Assembly: GCA_028818855.1 (NCBI GenBank)
Contig: JAPPMY010000266.1
Location: 1 to 34,808 of the forward strand
Direction of reading: 5' to 3'
Source of the DNA: Rhodospirillales bacterium
GTDB taxonomy: Bacteria; Pseudomonadota; Alphaproteobacteria; UBA828
Length of the DNA stretch: 34,808 nt
Part shown: positions 9,077 to 18,566 of the stretch, one piece after another
Position numbering within the stretch: position 1 is the first letter of the stretch
How the letters are laid out: each line of letters opens with the position of its first letter
The notes under the pieces: generated by a model
What the model saw: only the letters and a program-made list of their open reading frames with translations
Databases searched by the model: none
Told to the model about the DNA's origin: nothing
Position numbers and translations under genes: made by a program

Positions 9077-10090
9077 TCAGCCGCTGCGATAGATGTAGCT
9101 GTAGGCGTTGATGGCCGGCACACCGCCGAGGTGGGCGTAGAGAACCCGCGATCCGGCCGGGAAGTAGCCCGTCCTCACGAGGTCGATCATGCCCTGCATC
9201 GATTTCCCCTCGTAGACCGGGTCCGTCATCATCCCCTCCAGGCGCGCGGCGAGGCGGATCGCCTCGTTGGTCTCCGCCGACGGCACGCCGTAGCTGGGAT
9301 AGGCGTAGTCCTCGAGCAGGACGAGATCCTCGTCGCCGATCTCGCGGCCGAGCGCCACGAGATCCGCCGTGTTGCGCGCGATGTCCATCACCTGCGCGCG
9401 GGTCTCCGCCGGCGTCGCGGATGCGTCGATGCCGATGACCCTGTCGGCGCGCCCGTCCCTGGCGAAGCCCACGAGCATGCCGGCGTGGGTGGAGCCGGTG
9501 ACGGTGCAGACAATGATGTAATCGAACGTGAAGCCCAGCTCCTGCTCCTGCGCCCGCACCTCCTCGGCGAAGCCGACGTAGCCGAGGCCGCCGAACTTGT
9601 GGACCGACGCGCCGGCCGGAATGGGATAGGGCTTCCCTCCCTGCGCCTTCACGTCCTCGATCGCCCGCACCCAGCTCTCGCGAATGCCGATGTCGAAGCC
9701 TTCGTCGACCAGCTCGATCTCCGCGCCCATCACGCGGCTCATCAGGATGTTGCCGACCCGGTCGTAGACGGCGTCCTCGAACGGCACCCAGCTCTCCTGC
9801 ACGAGGCGGCATTTCATGCCGAGCTTGGCGGCCACCGCCGCGACCTGGCGGGTGTGGTTCGACTGCACGCCGCCGATGGTGACGAGCGTATCGGCGTTGG
9901 AGGCGATGGCGTCGGGAACGATGTATTCCAGCTTGCGGATCTTGTTGCCGCCGAAGGCGAGGCCCGAGTTGCAGTCGTCGCGCTTGGCATAGAGCTGCAC
10001 GGCGCCGCCCAAGTGCTCGGAGAGCCGTCCCAGATGCTCGATGGGCGTCGGCCCGTAGGTCAGGGGATAGCGCTCGAACTTCTCCAGCAT
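9077..10090 (-). CDS. acdS: 1-aminocyclopropane-1-carboxylate deaminase
   Basis: A 337-aa PLP enzyme that splits ACC, the ethylene precursor, into ammonia and 2-oxobutanoate. It matches the AcdS family throughout: [20 protein letters not shown] at the N-terminus, the PLP lysine in [10 protein letters not shown] (Lys50), and [10 protein letters not shown] with Ser77. The residues that separate true ACC deaminases from D-cysteine desulfhydrases are present: Tyr293-Glu294 in PVYEGKSM and Leu321 in YAHLGGVP, each one position below the usual Pseudomonas numbering. Length is normal. No Lrp-type acdR regulator is adjacent, unlike many proteobacterial acdS loci. Activity would let the cell use ACC from plants or algae as nitrogen and carbon source. 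It is likely an operon with the downstream hydrolase. Confidence 0.93.
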   Translation of the reverse strand: MLEKFERYPLTYGPTPIEHLGRLSEHLGGAVQLYAKRDDCNSGLAFGGNKIRKLEYIVPDAIASNADTLVTIGGVQSNHTRQVAAVAAKLGMKCRLVQESWVPFEDAVYDRVGNILMSRVMGAEIELVDEGFDIGIRESWVRAIEDVKAQGGKPYPIPAGASVHKFGGLGYVGFAEEVRAQEQELGFTFDYIIVCTVTGSTHAGMLVGFARDGRADRVIGIDASATPAETRAQVMDIARNTADLVALGREIGDEDLVLLEDYAYPSYGVPSAETNEAIRLAARLEGMMTDPVYEGKSMQGMIDLVRTGYFPAGSRVLYAHLGGVPAINAYSYIYRSG

Positions 10091-10244
10091 TGCGTTTACA
10101 GGCTCCCTTGCAGGGCGGCGTTCTCGGTGCAATTCCAACACAACCGGCCCTGCCGCGTCCACCGTCGGCGGCGCCCGCCTGCGGCTTCGATCGCTGCCGG
10201 CGGAGGCACTACACTGGCGACGCACCGGTTGAACGAGGGACGTC

Positions 10245-11309
10245 ATGAAGGCGATGGTGCTGACCGGCCACGGCGGCCTGGAGAGATACGCGTGGCACGA
10301 GGACTGGCCGAGGCCCGAGCCCGGCCCGATGGAGGCGCTCATCAGGGTCGGCGCCTGCGGGCTCAACAACACCGACGTGAACACCCGGACTGGCTGGTAC
10401 TCCAAGGCCGTGACGGAAGCGACGACAGGCGCGGCCCACGCCGAGGTGGACGGCGCCGACCCGACCTGGGGCGGGCGGCCCATCGAATTCCCCCGCATCC
10501 AGGGCGCGGATGCGGTGGGCGAGGTGGCCGCCGTGGGCGAAGGCACCGACCCCGGGTTGATCGGCAGGCGGGTCATGGTGGACGGCTGGCAGCGCGACTG
10601 GTCCGAGCCCGAGAACCTGGACAAGGCCGCCTATTTCGGATCGGAGGTCGACGGCGGCTTCGCCGAGTACGCCACCTGCGACGTGCGCAGCATGGCGGTC
10701 GTCGACTCCGCGCTGACGGATGCCGAGCTTGCGACGTTCTCCTGCTCCTACACCACGGCGGAAGGCATGCTGAACCGCGCGAAAGCGGGCGCGGGCGACA
10801 CGGTGCTCGTCCCCGGCGCCTCGGGCGGCGTGGGCGGCGCGCTGATCCAGCTTGCCATGCGCCGCGGCGCGCGGGTGATCGCGATGGCCGCCGAAGCCAA
10901 GCACGCCGATCTGACGAGGCTCGGCCCCGCCCGCATCCTGCCGCGCGCGCCGGAGAACCTGCGCGCGGCGCTGGAGGGTGAGCGGGTCACGGTCGTCGCC
11001 GACATCGTGGGCGGGCCGCTCTGGCCTGCGCTGATCGACATTCTCGAGCGCGGCGGGCGCTACACCTGCTCCGGCGCCATCGCCGGGCCCCTGGTGACGC
11101 TCGACCTCCGCACGTTCTACCTGCGCGACCTCACCTTCACCGGCTCCACCGTGGTGCCGAGCCATGTCTTCAGGGACGTGGTCGGCTACATCGAGCGGGG
11201 CGAGATCGAGCCCGTGCTGGCGGCGACCTACCCGCTGCGCGAGCTGCGCGCCGCCCAGCAGGCGTTCATCGACAAGCGCCACGTCGGCAACATCGTGGTC
11301 GTGCCGTGA
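10245..11309 (+). CDS. Medium-chain dehydrogenase/reductase (zinc-type alcohol dehydrogenase / quinone oxidoreductase family)
   Basis: A 354-aa NAD(P)-dependent oxidoreductase of the MDR superfamily. It has a GroES-like N-domain ([20 protein letters not shown], then [17 protein letters not shown]) and a Rossmann domain with [25 protein letters not shown] (about residues 190-215). The structural zinc cysteine cluster is not evident, so it belongs with the quinone-oxidoreductase-like side of the family. The ATG at 10245 has a GAGGGA ribosome-binding site 5 nt upstream. It diverges from acdS across about 150 nt, which must contain both promoters. The substrate is unknown. Confidence 0.85.
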   Translation: MKAMVLTGHGGLERYAWHEDWPRPEPGPMEALIRVGACGLNNTDVNTRTGWYSKAVTEATTGAAHAEVDGADPTWGGRPIEFPRIQGADAVGEVAAVGEGTDPGLIGRRVMVDGWQRDWSEPENLDKAAYFGSEVDGGFAEYATCDVRSMAVVDSALTDAELATFSCSYTTAEGMLNRAKAGAGDTVLVPGASGGVGGALIQLAMRRGARVIAMAAEAKHADLTRLGPARILPRAPENLRAALEGERVTVVADIVGGPLWPALIDILERGGRYTCSGAIAGPLVTLDLRTFYLRDLTFTGSTVVPSHVFRDVVGYIERGEIEPVLAATYPLRELRAAQQAFIDKRHVGNIVVVP

Positions 11310-11443
11310 GGAGCGGTCCGGCAGCGGGGGCACGCTCGGTAGGGTTGTTCGGGCCTGCCGGGGTATTGTCTCCTCGGCGCTCAGAGCGGACGGGTCCGGG
11401 TGACGGGGCGGACCTTGAGAGCACAAACACAGGGGCTTGAGTC

Positions 11444-12790
11444 GTGCCGGATCGGGAGAGCGACAGGCTGAGCGGGCGCGTGCGCCGCTATGCGCGGGTC
11501 GGCACGCAGGTCGGCGGCGTGGCGGCCCGCATGGCGGGCCAGCGCTATCTCGGCCTGCCCGCCGACCGCGAGCGCAACGCGGCCGAGCTGAAGCGCGCGC
11601 TCGGCGGCCTCAAGGGGCCGCTGATGAAGGTCGCGCAGCTCCTCGCCACGGTCCCCGGCGGGCTGCCGGACGAATACGCCGAGGCGCTCGGCGCGCTGCA
11701 GTCGCAGGCGCCCGCGATGGGCTGGGGGTTCGTCAAGCGCCGCATGGCAGCCGAGCTAGGGCCCGACTGGCGCGCAGCTTTCGCCGCGTTCGAGCCGGAT
11801 GCGGCGGCCGCGGCCTCCCTCGGGCAGGTGCACCGGGCCACGGCCCACGACGGCACGCCGCTCGCCTGCAAGCTGCAGTACCCGGACATGGCGTCCGCCG
11901 TGGCGGCCGACATCCGCCAGCTCAGGCTGATCTTCGCCGTCTACGCCCGCTACGACCGCGCCATCGACACCGGCGAGATCCACGCCGAGATCGCGGCCCG
12001 GCTGCGCGAGGAGCTGGACTACGAGCGCGAGGCCCGGCACATGGCGCTCTACGGCGAGATGCTGAAGGACGATCCGGGCGTCCACGTCCCGGCGGTCGAG
12101 GCCGCGCTTTCGACCGGGCGGCTGCTCACCATGAACTGGCTCGAAGGCGCCCGCCTGCTGGACTTCAAGGAGGCCCCGCAGGAGCGCCGCAACGCCATCG
12201 CGCTGCACATGTTCAACGCCTGGTACGTGCCGCTCTATCGCTTCGGCGTCCTCCACGGCGATCCGCACCTCGGCAACTACACCGTGCGCGAGGACGGCAC
12301 GATCAACCTCCTCGACTTCGGCTGCATTCGCGTGTTCGACGGCCCCTTCGTGCAGGGCATCATCGACCTCTACCGCGCGGTGCGGGACGACAATCGCGAC
12401 CTCGCGGTGCACGCCTACGAGACCTGGGGCTTCAGCGATCTCACCAACGACATGGTGGACGCGCTCAACATCTGGGCACACTACATCTACGGGCCGCTGA
12501 TCGAGGACCGCGTCCGCATGATCGACGAATCGGGGAACGCGCATTACGGCGGCGCGGTCGCGGCCAGGACGCACCGGGAGATCCGCCGCTTGGGCGGCGT
12601 CACCCCGCCGCGCGAGTTCGTGCTGATCGACCGCTCGGCGATCGGGCTCGGCTCTGTCTTCCTGCACCTGAAGGCCCAGCTCAACTGGCATCGGCTGTAC
12701 GAGGAGCTGATCGCCGATTTCGAGGCCGCCCGCCTGACGCAGCGCCAGGCCGCTGCGCTGGAGCGTTGCGGCGTGCCCGAGGCCGCCTGA
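11444..12790 (+). CDS. ABC1/AarF/UbiB (ADCK)-family atypical kinase-like protein
   Basis: A 448-aa member of the ABC1/ADCK family, relatives of which support ubiquinone biosynthesis (UbiB/Coq8) through an ATPase activity. The KxGQ motif of the family is KVAQ here (Lys62-Gln65). The alanine-rich loop that replaces the kinase P-loop is AAAAASLGQVHRA near residues 120-132, the ATP-binding lysine is in ACKLQYPDM (Lys143), the catalytic loop is LHGDPHLGNY, and the metal-binding DFG is in INLLDFGCIRVF. No C-terminal membrane helices like those of UbiB are apparent, so this is probably the soluble ADCK branch. The start is the GTG at 11444 after an AGGGG-like site. Other ubi genes are absent nearby, so a quinone role is family inference only. 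Confidence 0.85.
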   Translation: MPDRESDRLSGRVRRYARVGTQVGGVAARMAGQRYLGLPADRERNAAELKRALGGLKGPLMKVAQLLATVPGGLPDEYAEALGALQSQAPAMGWGFVKRRMAAELGPDWRAAFAAFEPDAAAAASLGQVHRATAHDGTPLACKLQYPDMASAVAADIRQLRLIFAVYARYDRAIDTGEIHAEIAARLREELDYEREARHMALYGEMLKDDPGVHVPAVEAALSTGRLLTMNWLEGARLLDFKEAPQERRNAIALHMFNAWYVPLYRFGVLHGDPHLGNYTVREDGTINLLDFGCIRVFDGPFVQGIIDLYRAVRDDNRDLAVHAYETWGFSDLTNDMVDALNIWAHYIYGPLIEDRVRMIDESGNAHYGGAVAARTHREIRRLGGVTPPREFVLIDRSAIGLGSVFLHLKAQLNWHRLYEELIADFEAARLTQRQAAALERCGVPEAA

Positions 12791-12920
12791 CGGCCGCCCG
12801 GCAGGCGCCCCTGACGCCCGCACAACCTTCCGTGAGAACGCGCGCGCCGGGCCTTGGCAAACGGCACCGGTCGGGGCATTGTGGCGCCGCGCCCGGACAG
12901 GCGGAGTCGTCGGTGCAGGC

Positions 12921-14072
12921 ATGAGGATCGGGGTTCCGAAGGAGATCGTTCCGGGCGAGACCCGAATTGCCGCCTCCCCGGATTCCATCAAGAAATTCAC
13001 CGCTCTCGGTGTCGAGGTGCTGGTGGAATGCGGTGCCGGCATGGGCGCCCAGATGTCGGACGAAGCGCTGACGGAAGCCGGCGCGCAAATCGCCCCCGAC
13101 GCGAAGACGATCTACGGCGAGGCCGATCTCGTCACCAAGGTCCGCGCGCCGCTCACGGACGGAAACGCGCTGGACGAGCTTGCCCTGGTGAGGCCCGAGG
13201 CGGTGCTCGTCGGCCTGCTGGCGCCCCTGCAGCAGCGCGAGATGGTCGCCCGCTACGCCGAGCGGGGCGTCACCTCGTTCGCGATGGAGCTGATCCCGCG
13301 CATCAGCCGCGCGCAGTCGATGGACGCGCTGTCGTCCCAGAGCAACATCGCGGGCTACAAGGCGGTGATCGACGCGGCCGAACACTTCGGCCGCATCCTG
13401 CCCATGATGATGACGGCGGCCGGCACCGTGGCGCCGGCCCGGGTCGTGGTGCTCGGCGCGGGCGTCGCGGGACTGCAGGCGATCGCGACGGCCAAGCGCC
13501 TCGGCGCGCTGGTCTCGGCCTTCGACGTGCGGCCTGCGGTCAAGGAGCAGGTGGAAAGCCTCGGCGCCAAGTTCGTCTCCGTCGATGCCGATGCCGCCGA
13601 CGCGGAGACCGCAGGCGGCTACGCCAGGGAGATGGACGACACGTACAAGGAGCGCCAGGCCGCGCTCATCCACGAGACTCTGGCGAAGCAGGACATCTGC
13701 ATCACGACGGCGCAGATTCCGGGCAGGCCCGCGCCCGAACTTATCACCGAGGCGATGGTGAGGGACATGAAGCCCGGCTCGGTGATCGTCGATCTCGCCG
13801 TCGAAACCGGCGGCAACTGCGCGCTCAGCGCCCACGACCAGGTGGTCGTGCGCCACGGCGTCACCATCATCGGCCACGCCAACTACCCGGCGCGGGTGCC
13901 GGTCGATACCAGCACGCTCTATGCGCGCAACCTCTTCAACTTCATCGAGCCGATGATCGATCGAGAGAGTCGCTCCCTCGCCATCGACTGGGAGGACGAG
14001 GTGATACGCGGCGCCCTGCTGACCAGGGGCGGCGAAGTGGTGAACCCGGCGCTTCAGGGCGGGGAGATGTAA
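12921..14072 (+). CDS. pntAA: NAD(P) transhydrogenase subunit alpha part 1 (NAD(H)-binding domain I)
   Basis: A 383-aa soluble domain I of the proton-translocating transhydrogenase, which binds NAD(H) and passes hydride to NADP on PntB. It starts with the typical [17 protein letters not shown], and has the alanine-dehydrogenase-like RQ..D-region [17 protein letters not shown] and the Rossmann motif [20 protein letters not shown] (about residues 177-196). The mobile-loop segment ends in YKERQAALI. It lacks the membrane domain, which is the separate downstream gene, as is usual in Alphaproteobacteria such as Rhodospirillum rubrum. The pntAB GTG follows after 2 nt, so the three pnt genes form one operon. 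The ATG at 12921 fits the family N-terminus exactly. Confidence 0.95.
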   Translation: MRIGVPKEIVPGETRIAASPDSIKKFTALGVEVLVECGAGMGAQMSDEALTEAGAQIAPDAKTIYGEADLVTKVRAPLTDGNALDELALVRPEAVLVGLLAPLQQREMVARYAERGVTSFAMELIPRISRAQSMDALSSQSNIAGYKAVIDAAEHFGRILPMMMTAAGTVAPARVVVLGAGVAGLQAIATAKRLGALVSAFDVRPAVKEQVESLGAKFVSVDADAADAETAGGYAREMDDTYKERQAALIHETLAKQDICITTAQIPGRPAPELITEAMVRDMKPGSVIVDLAVETGGNCALSAHDQVVVRHGVTIIGHANYPARVPVDTSTLYARNLFNFIEPMIDRESRSLAIDWEDEVIRGALLTRGGEVVNPALQGGEM

Positions 14073-14074
14073 CC

Positions 14075-14377
14075 GTGGAGCACGTGCTCGAGCTTAACCC
14101 GCTGGTCATCGCGGTCACGATCTTCGTCCTCGCGGTGTTCGTCGGCTACTACGTGGTGTGGAGCGTCACGCCGGCGCTGCACACGCCGCTCATGTCGGTC
14201 ACCAACGCCATCTCCAGCGTCATCATCGTGGGCGCTCTGCTGGCGGCGACGCCGGCCGAAGGCAGCGTCGTGGCGAAGATTCTCGGCGGGGTGGCCGTCG
14301 GCCTTGCCGCGGTCAACATATTCGGAGGCTTCACCGTTACCCAGCGCATGCTTTCGATGTTCAAGAAGAAGAAATAG
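14075..14377 (+). CDS. pntAB: NAD(P) transhydrogenase subunit alpha part 2 (membrane segment)
   Basis: A 100-aa membrane protein forming part of domain II, the proton channel of transhydrogenase. Hydrophobic helices are visible at about residues 8-27 ([20 protein letters not shown]), 37-53 and 60-80, and the protein ends in a basic KKKK tail on the cytoplasmic side. The segment [17 protein letters not shown] is characteristic of this subunit. The start is a GTG two bases after the pntAA stop. The pntB ATG follows 12 nt after the stop. Confidence 0.94.
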   Translation: MEHVLELNPLVIAVTIFVLAVFVGYYVVWSVTPALHTPLMSVTNAISSVIIVGALLAATPAEGSVVAKILGGVAVGLAAVNIFGGFTVTQRMLSMFKKKK

Positions 14378-14389
14378 GCGGCGCACTCC

Positions 14390-15772
14390 ATGACCTCCAA
14401 CTTGGCGGCGATTCTCTATCTGATCGCCGGCGTCTGTTTCATCATGGCGCTGCGCGGCCTCTCCTCGCCCGCGACCGCGCGCAGCGGCAACATCTTCGGC
14501 ATCGCCGGCATGGTGATCGCCATCGGCACGACCCTCGGCCAGCCGGGGGTCGAAGACTATCTGTGGATCGGCGTCGGCATCGTCGTCGGCGGGCTGATCG
14601 GCACGGTGATCGCGCTCCGCATCCGCATGACCGCGATGCCGCAGCTCGTGGCCGGGTTCCACAGCCTGGTCGGGCTGGCCGCGGTGCTCGTGGCCGGCGC
14701 CGCGCTCTATGCGCCGGAGACCTTCCACATCGGCACGCCGGGCGACATCCGGCTGGTGAGCCGCATCGAGATGTGCTTCGGCGTGGTGATCGGCGCGCTG
14801 ACCTTCACCGGCTCGGTCGTGGCCTTCGCCAAGCTGCAGGAGCTGGTGACCGGCGCGCCGCTGGTCTTCCGCGGCCAGCATATGCTCAACCTCGCGCTCA
14901 TCATCGCGATCGTGGCACTCGGCGCGGTCTTCTCCGTCGAGCAGCAGGAGAGCGTGTTCTGGGCGATGACGGGCCTCGCGCTCATCTTCGGCGTGCTGCT
15001 GATCGTGCCCATCGGCGGGGCCGACATGCCGGTGGTGATCTCGATGCTGAACTCCTACTCGGGATGGGCTGCGGCGGGCATCGGCTTCACCCTCGAGAAC
15101 ACCGTGCTCATCATCGTCGGCGCCCTGGTGGGCTCGGCCGGCGCGATCCTGAGCTACATCATGTGCCGCGCGATGAACCGCTCCTTCATCAGCGTGATCC
15201 TGGGCGGCTTCGGCACCGATTCCTCGCGCGCCGTGACGGCGACGGATCGCACCCACAAGGCGGGCAGCGCCGACGACGCCGCCTTCATCATGCGCAACGC
15301 GGGCACCGTGGTGATCGTGCCGGGCTACGGCCTCGCCGTCGCCCAGGCCCAGCACGCGCTGCGCGAAATGGCCGACCTGCTCCAGAAGGAAGGGGTGGAC
15401 GTCCGCTACGCGATCCATCCCGTGGCCGGGCGCATGCCGGGCCACATGAACGTGCTGCTGGCCGAGGCCAATGTCCCTTACGACGAAGTCTTCGAGCTGG
15501 AAGACATCAACAGCGACATGCCCAACACCGACGTCGCCCTCGTGATCGGCGCCAACGACGTGGTCAATCCGGTGGCGAAGACGGACCCGCAGAGCCCCAT
15601 CGCCGGCATGCCGATCCTCGACGTGGAACTCTGCAAGACGGTGCTCTTCGTCAAGCGCTCGCTGGCGCCGGGATACGCGGGCATCGACAACCCGGTGTTC
15701 TACCGGGACAACACGATGATGCTCTTCGGCGACGCCAAGAAGATGGTCGAGGAAATCGTAAAGTCCCTCTGA
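14390..15772 (+). CDS. pntB: NAD(P) transhydrogenase subunit beta
   Basis: A 460-aa subunit with the rest of the membrane domain II (about residues 1-260, eight or nine hydrophobic helices) and the NADP(H)-binding domain III. Landmarks are the FHSLVGLAAV helix segment with its functional His, the SVVAFAKLQ segment, and ADMPVVISMLNSYSGWAAAGIGF. In domain III they are VPGYGLAVAQAQH, the HPVAGRMPGHMNVLLAEANVPYD loop, and GANDVVNPVA near the C-terminus. Length is normal. It completes a transhydrogenase that uses proton motive force to make NADPH. A strong hairpin lies 29 nt after the stop. Confidence 0.96.
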   Translation: MTSNLAAILYLIAGVCFIMALRGLSSPATARSGNIFGIAGMVIAIGTTLGQPGVEDYLWIGVGIVVGGLIGTVIALRIRMTAMPQLVAGFHSLVGLAAVLVAGAALYAPETFHIGTPGDIRLVSRIEMCFGVVIGALTFTGSVVAFAKLQELVTGAPLVFRGQHMLNLALIIAIVALGAVFSVEQQESVFWAMTGLALIFGVLLIVPIGGADMPVVISMLNSYSGWAAAGIGFTLENTVLIIVGALVGSAGAILSYIMCRAMNRSFISVILGGFGTDSSRAVTATDRTHKAGSADDAAFIMRNAGTVVIVPGYGLAVAQAQHALREMADLLQKEGVDVRYAIHPVAGRMPGHMNVLLAEANVPYDEVFELEDINSDMPNTDVALVIGANDVVNPVAKTDPQSPIAGMPILDVELCKTVLFVKRSLAPGYAGIDNPVFYRDNTMMLFGDAKKMVEEIVKSL

Positions 15773-15800
15773 CCCCGAATCTCTTCGCGAAATTGTGTGT

Positions 15801-15827
15801 GGCCACGCGGCCCTGCCGCGTGCGGCC
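15801..15827 (+). terminator. Hairpin downstream of pntB
   Basis: A strong hairpin is visible: a 7-bp perfect stem ACGCGGC/GCCGCGT around a CCT loop, extended by GGCC/GGCC across a two-base bulge. It lies 29 nt after the pntB stop. No T-run follows, so it may instead protect the mRNA 3' end or assist Rho-dependent termination. Confidence 0.4.
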
Positions 15828-15858
15828 AACGAAGCGGGAAACTATTGGGAAACGGCGG

Positions 15859-15874
15859 CGCCCCGCGCGGGGCG
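15859..15874 (-). terminator. 16-bp GC palindrome just downstream of rpsU
   Basis: The sequence CGCCCCGCGCGGGGCG is a perfect 16-bp palindrome 5 nt beyond the rpsU stop codon. It could act as a stem in either direction, separating the convergent pntB and rpsU transcripts. It has no adjacent T-run on the rpsU-strand exit side. Confidence 0.35.
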
Positions 15875-15878
15875 GAAA

Positions 15879-16082
15879 TTATTCTTCGCGCTGCGCGCGC
15901 TTGCGGGCGAGTTTCCGGGCGCGCCGGACCGCCTCTGCCTTCTCCCGCGCCCGCCGCTCCGAGGGTTTCTCGTAGTGGCGGCGCATCTTCATTTCCCGGA
16001 AGATTCCTTCGCGCTGCATTTTCTTTTTGAGTGCTTTCAGCGCCTGATCGACATTGTTTTCGCGTACGACGACATGAACCAA
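15879..16082 (-). CDS. rpsU: 30S ribosomal protein S21
   Basis: A 67-aa, highly basic protein of the small ribosomal subunit, with the S21 sequence [20 protein letters not shown] followed by [20 protein letters not shown] and an Arg/Lys-rich helix tail. Length is typical of the alphaproteobacterial form. The conserved N-terminus (MVHVVV) falls on a TTG codon at 16082-16080, with a GGGAAG ribosome-binding site about 8 nt upstream and no ATG or GTG in frame that would fit, so TTG is the probable initiator. It diverges from purE; rpsU beside purEK is a familiar arrangement in Alphaproteobacteria. Confidence 0.93.
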   Translation of the reverse strand: MVHVVVRENNVDQALKALKKKMQREGIFREMKMRRHYEKPSERRAREKAEAVRRARKLARKRAQREE

Positions 16083-16246
16083 AATTCTGCTTCCCTTCGC
16101 AAGATTTCGGGTTTCATTGCGGAGCGCGCGGCTCTATAGCACGCGGCGCCCACGCTGTGAAGGCGGCAGCCGCCCTGCCCGCGGCCGCTCACGGGCGCTA
16201 GAGTAGCACGGCGCGCGCGCCTTGCGAGCGGGAAAGGAAGAGCGCC

Positions 16247-16738
16247 ATGACCGAGACCACCGCCCGGGTCGGGATCATCATGGGGAGCCAGTCCGACTGG
16301 GAGACCATGCGCCACGCCGCGGACACGCTGGAGGCGCTCGGCATCCCGTTCGAGACGCGCATCGTCTCCGCCCACCGCACGCCCCGGCGGCTCTTTGCCT
16401 ACGCCGAGGAGGCGCGCGGCCGCGGGCTCAAGGTCGTCATCGCGGGCGCGGGCGGGGCTGCGCACCTGCCCGGCATGACCGCCTCGATGACCCCCCTTCC
16501 GGTGATCGGCGTGCCGGTCGAAAGCAAGAGCCTGAAGGGGATGGACAGCCTGCTCTCCATCGTCCAGATGCCGGCGGGCGTGCCGGTCGGTACGGTCGCC
16601 ATCGGGCGCGCCGGCGCGGTCAACGCGGGCCTGCTTGCCGCGGCCATCGTCGCCCTCGGCGATGAGCGGGTGGCGGCCGCGCTCGACTTGTGGCGGGCCA
16701 ACCAGACCGCGGCGGTCGCCGAAACGCCCGCCTCGTGA
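16247..16738 (+). CDS. purE: N5-carboxyaminoimidazole ribonucleotide mutase
   Basis: A 163-aa class I PurE, which converts N5-CAIR to CAIR in purine biosynthesis. Signature segments are [12 protein letters not shown] (substrate-phosphate loop), [14 protein letters not shown] with the catalytic-region His, and the glycine-rich [14 protein letters not shown] followed by [11 protein letters not shown] good AAGGAAG ribosome-binding site lies 6-8 nt before the ATG. The stop overlaps the purK start, so the two consecutive enzymes are translationally coupled. Having both purE and purK means the cell uses the two-step bacterial route from AIR. Confidence 0.96.
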   Translation: MTETTARVGIIMGSQSDWETMRHAADTLEALGIPFETRIVSAHRTPRRLFAYAEEARGRGLKVVIAGAGGAAHLPGMTASMTPLPVIGVPVESKSLKGMDSLLSIVQMPAGVPVGTVAIGRAGAVNAGLLAAAIVALGDERVAAALDLWRANQTAAVAETPAS

Positions 16739-17850
16739 TCGCGCCCGGCGGAACCATCGGCATCCTCGGCGGCGGCCAGCTCGGTCGCATGCTGGCGCTC
16801 GCCGCCGCGCCCCTCGGCTATCGCTGCCACATCTTCTCGCCGGAGCCGGGCGGCCCCGCCGCGCAGGTCGCGGCCGCCGAGACCGTGGCCGCCTACGACG
16901 ACCACGCGGCGCTGGATGCCTTGGGCGCGAGGGTGGACGTGGTCACGGTCGAGTTCGAGAACGTGCCGGCGCAGACGCTGGAGCGGCTGGCCCGCCAGGT
17001 GCAGGTGCAGCCGGGCGCACGCTCGCTCCGCGTCGCCCAGAACCGCGTCGTCGAGAAGGATTTCGTGCGCGGCCTCGGCCTCGAGACGACGCCCTACGCG
17101 GCGCTCGAAGACGACGAGAGCGCTCGCGCCGCCGACCGGCAGATCGGCCGGCCCGCCATCCTCAAGACCCAGACGCTCGGCTACGACGGCAAGGGGCAGG
17201 TCGCGCTCGCGGCGGGCGGCGATCTGCGCGATGCCTGGCTGGGCGCGCTCGGCGGCAGGCCCGCGATCCTGGAGGCGCTGGCCCCCATCGAGCGCGAGAT
17301 CTCGGTGGTCGTGGCCCGGGCGGCGGACGGGCAGGTGGCGAGCTTCGATCCGGTCGAGAACCGCCACGTGAACGGCATCCTCGACGTGACCCTCGCGCCG
17401 GCCGACGCCTCTCCCGCCCTCGCCGAGGCGGCGCGGGACGGCGCCCGGCGTATCGTCCACGCGCTGGAGCACGTCGGCGTGCTCTGCGTCGAGTTGTTCG
17501 TCACGGCGGAAGGCCGGCTGCTGGTCAACGAGATCGCGCCCCGCGTCCACAACTCGGGCCACTGGACCATCGAGGGCTGCGAGACCAGCCAGTTCGCGCA
17601 GCACGTCCGTGCCGTCTGCGGCATGCCGCTGGGCTCCACCGGCAGGCGCGCCAACGCCGCCATGAAGAACCTGCTTGGCACCGACGCCGAGCACTGGCGC
17701 ACGCTCGCCGCCGATGCGGCCGCGCACCTCCACCTATACGGCAAGGCGGAGACCCGACCCGGCCGCAAGATGGGCCACGTCACCTGGCTCGGCCCACTGG
17801 ACGCGCCGCCGCCTGCACCCGACTGGCCGCCGTCGGCGATGAAACGCTAA
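16735..17850 (+). CDS. purK: N5-carboxyaminoimidazole ribonucleotide synthase
   Basis: A 371-aa ATP-grasp enzyme making N5-CAIR from AIR, bicarbonate and ATP. It has the N-terminal [20 protein letters not shown] loop, the ATP-grasp lysine region [26 protein letters not shown], and the metal-binding [19 protein letters not shown] block near residue 263-281. The start is GTG at 16735, whose TG is shared with the purE TGA (4-nt GTGA overlap), so translation is coupled. Its stop overlaps by 4 nt the stop of the convergent amidotransferase gene, leaving no room for a terminator between them. Confidence 0.95.
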   Translation: MIAPGGTIGILGGGQLGRMLALAAAPLGYRCHIFSPEPGGPAAQVAAAETVAAYDDHAALDALGARVDVVTVEFENVPAQTLERLARQVQVQPGARSLRVAQNRVVEKDFVRGLGLETTPYAALEDDESARAADRQIGRPAILKTQTLGYDGKGQVALAAGGDLRDAWLGALGGRPAILEALAPIEREISVVVARAADGQVASFDPVENRHVNGILDVTLAPADASPALAEAARDGARRIVHALEHVGVLCVELFVTAEGRLLVNEIAPRVHNSGHWTIEGCETSQFAQHVRAVCGMPLGSTGRRANAAMKNLLGTDAEHWRTLAADAAAHLHLYGKAETRPGRKMGHVTWLGPLDAPPPAPDWPPSAMKR

Positions 17851-18566
17851 CGGCTGCGTATCAGGGCGACAAAGTTGTCGTAGAGGATGCGGGCGTCGCG
17901 GTTGAAGGCGGGCATGCGGCGCCGAGCCTCGGCCTCGAAGGGCGCGAGACCGCCGGGGCCCAGCGCCCGATCCAGCGACTCCTGGTAGGCGGGCACGGCG
18001 CCCCAGTCGGCGACCGTCGTCGGCGTCAGCTCCACGTGGTACTGCAGCCCGTAGGCGTGCCGGCCGAGCCGGAAGGCCTGGACGGCGCAGAGCGGCGACG
18101 ACGCGAGGCTGACGGCATCGCCCGGCAGCCGGGTCACCGCACAGCCGTGCCACTGCAGGCAGGTCACGGTCGGATCGAGCCCGGCCAGCAGCGGGTCGGC
18201 GCGGCCGGCCTCGGTCAAGTCCACCGTCATGATGCCGACCTCGGGCTCGGGCATCGTCTCCACCCGGCCGCCCAAGGCATCGGCGAGGAGCTGATGGCCG
18301 AGGCAGACGCCGAGGAAGGGCATGTCGCGCTCCGCCACGGCCTCCCGGATTGCCACCTTCTCGTCGGCGAGCCAGGGGTGCGCGTCCTCCTCGAACACGT
18401 CCATCGGCCCGCCCATGGAGATCAGCGCGTCGTAGCCGTCGAGCGGCGGAATGGCCTCGCCCTCGTCCAGCTCCACCGTGTCCCAGGCGATCCCGTCGGC
18501 GCGCATGAAGTCGCGGAAGATGCCGGGGTGCTCGATGTCGATGTGCTGGAGCACGAGGAACTTCAT
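17847..18566 (-). CDS. Class I glutamine amidotransferase (GMP-synthase-like, GATase1)
   Basis: A 239-aa stand-alone class I glutamine amidotransferase, predicted to release ammonia from glutamine or to hydrolyse a gamma-glutamyl amide. The nucleophile is Cys88 in FLGVCLGHQLLADA, and the His-Glu pair is His177 and Glu179 in LQYHVELTP, so the triad is complete. The early MGGPMDVFEE segment is typical of the oxyanion side. Its ATG overlaps the TGA of the upstream spermidine-synthase-like gene (ATGA, 18563-18566), implying translational coupling. The partner could point to polyamine or methylthio metabolism, but no synthetase partner domain is present and the substrate is unknown. Confidence 0.87.
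   Translation of the reverse strand: MKFLVLQHIDIEHPGIFRDFMRADGIAWDTVELDEGEAIPPLDGYDALISMGGPMDVFEEDAHPWLADEKVAIREAVAERDMPFLGVCLGHQLLADALGGRVETMPEPEVGIMTVDLTEAGRADPLLAGLDPTVTCLQWHGCAVTRLPGDAVSLASSPLCAVQAFRLGRHAYGLQYHVELTPTTVADWGAVPAYQESLDRALGPGGLAPFEAEARRRMPAFNRDARILYDNFVALIRSR

Noticed and set aside
9077..10090. D-cysteine desulfhydrase instead of ACC deaminase
   Set aside because: Glu294 and Leu321 are those of ACC deaminases; desulfhydrases usually carry Thr or Ser there.
11310..11443. Possible small gene between the oxidoreductase and the ABC1-type gene
   Set aside because: No start with a ribosome-binding site and no recognisable product; the frames there are extensions of shadows.
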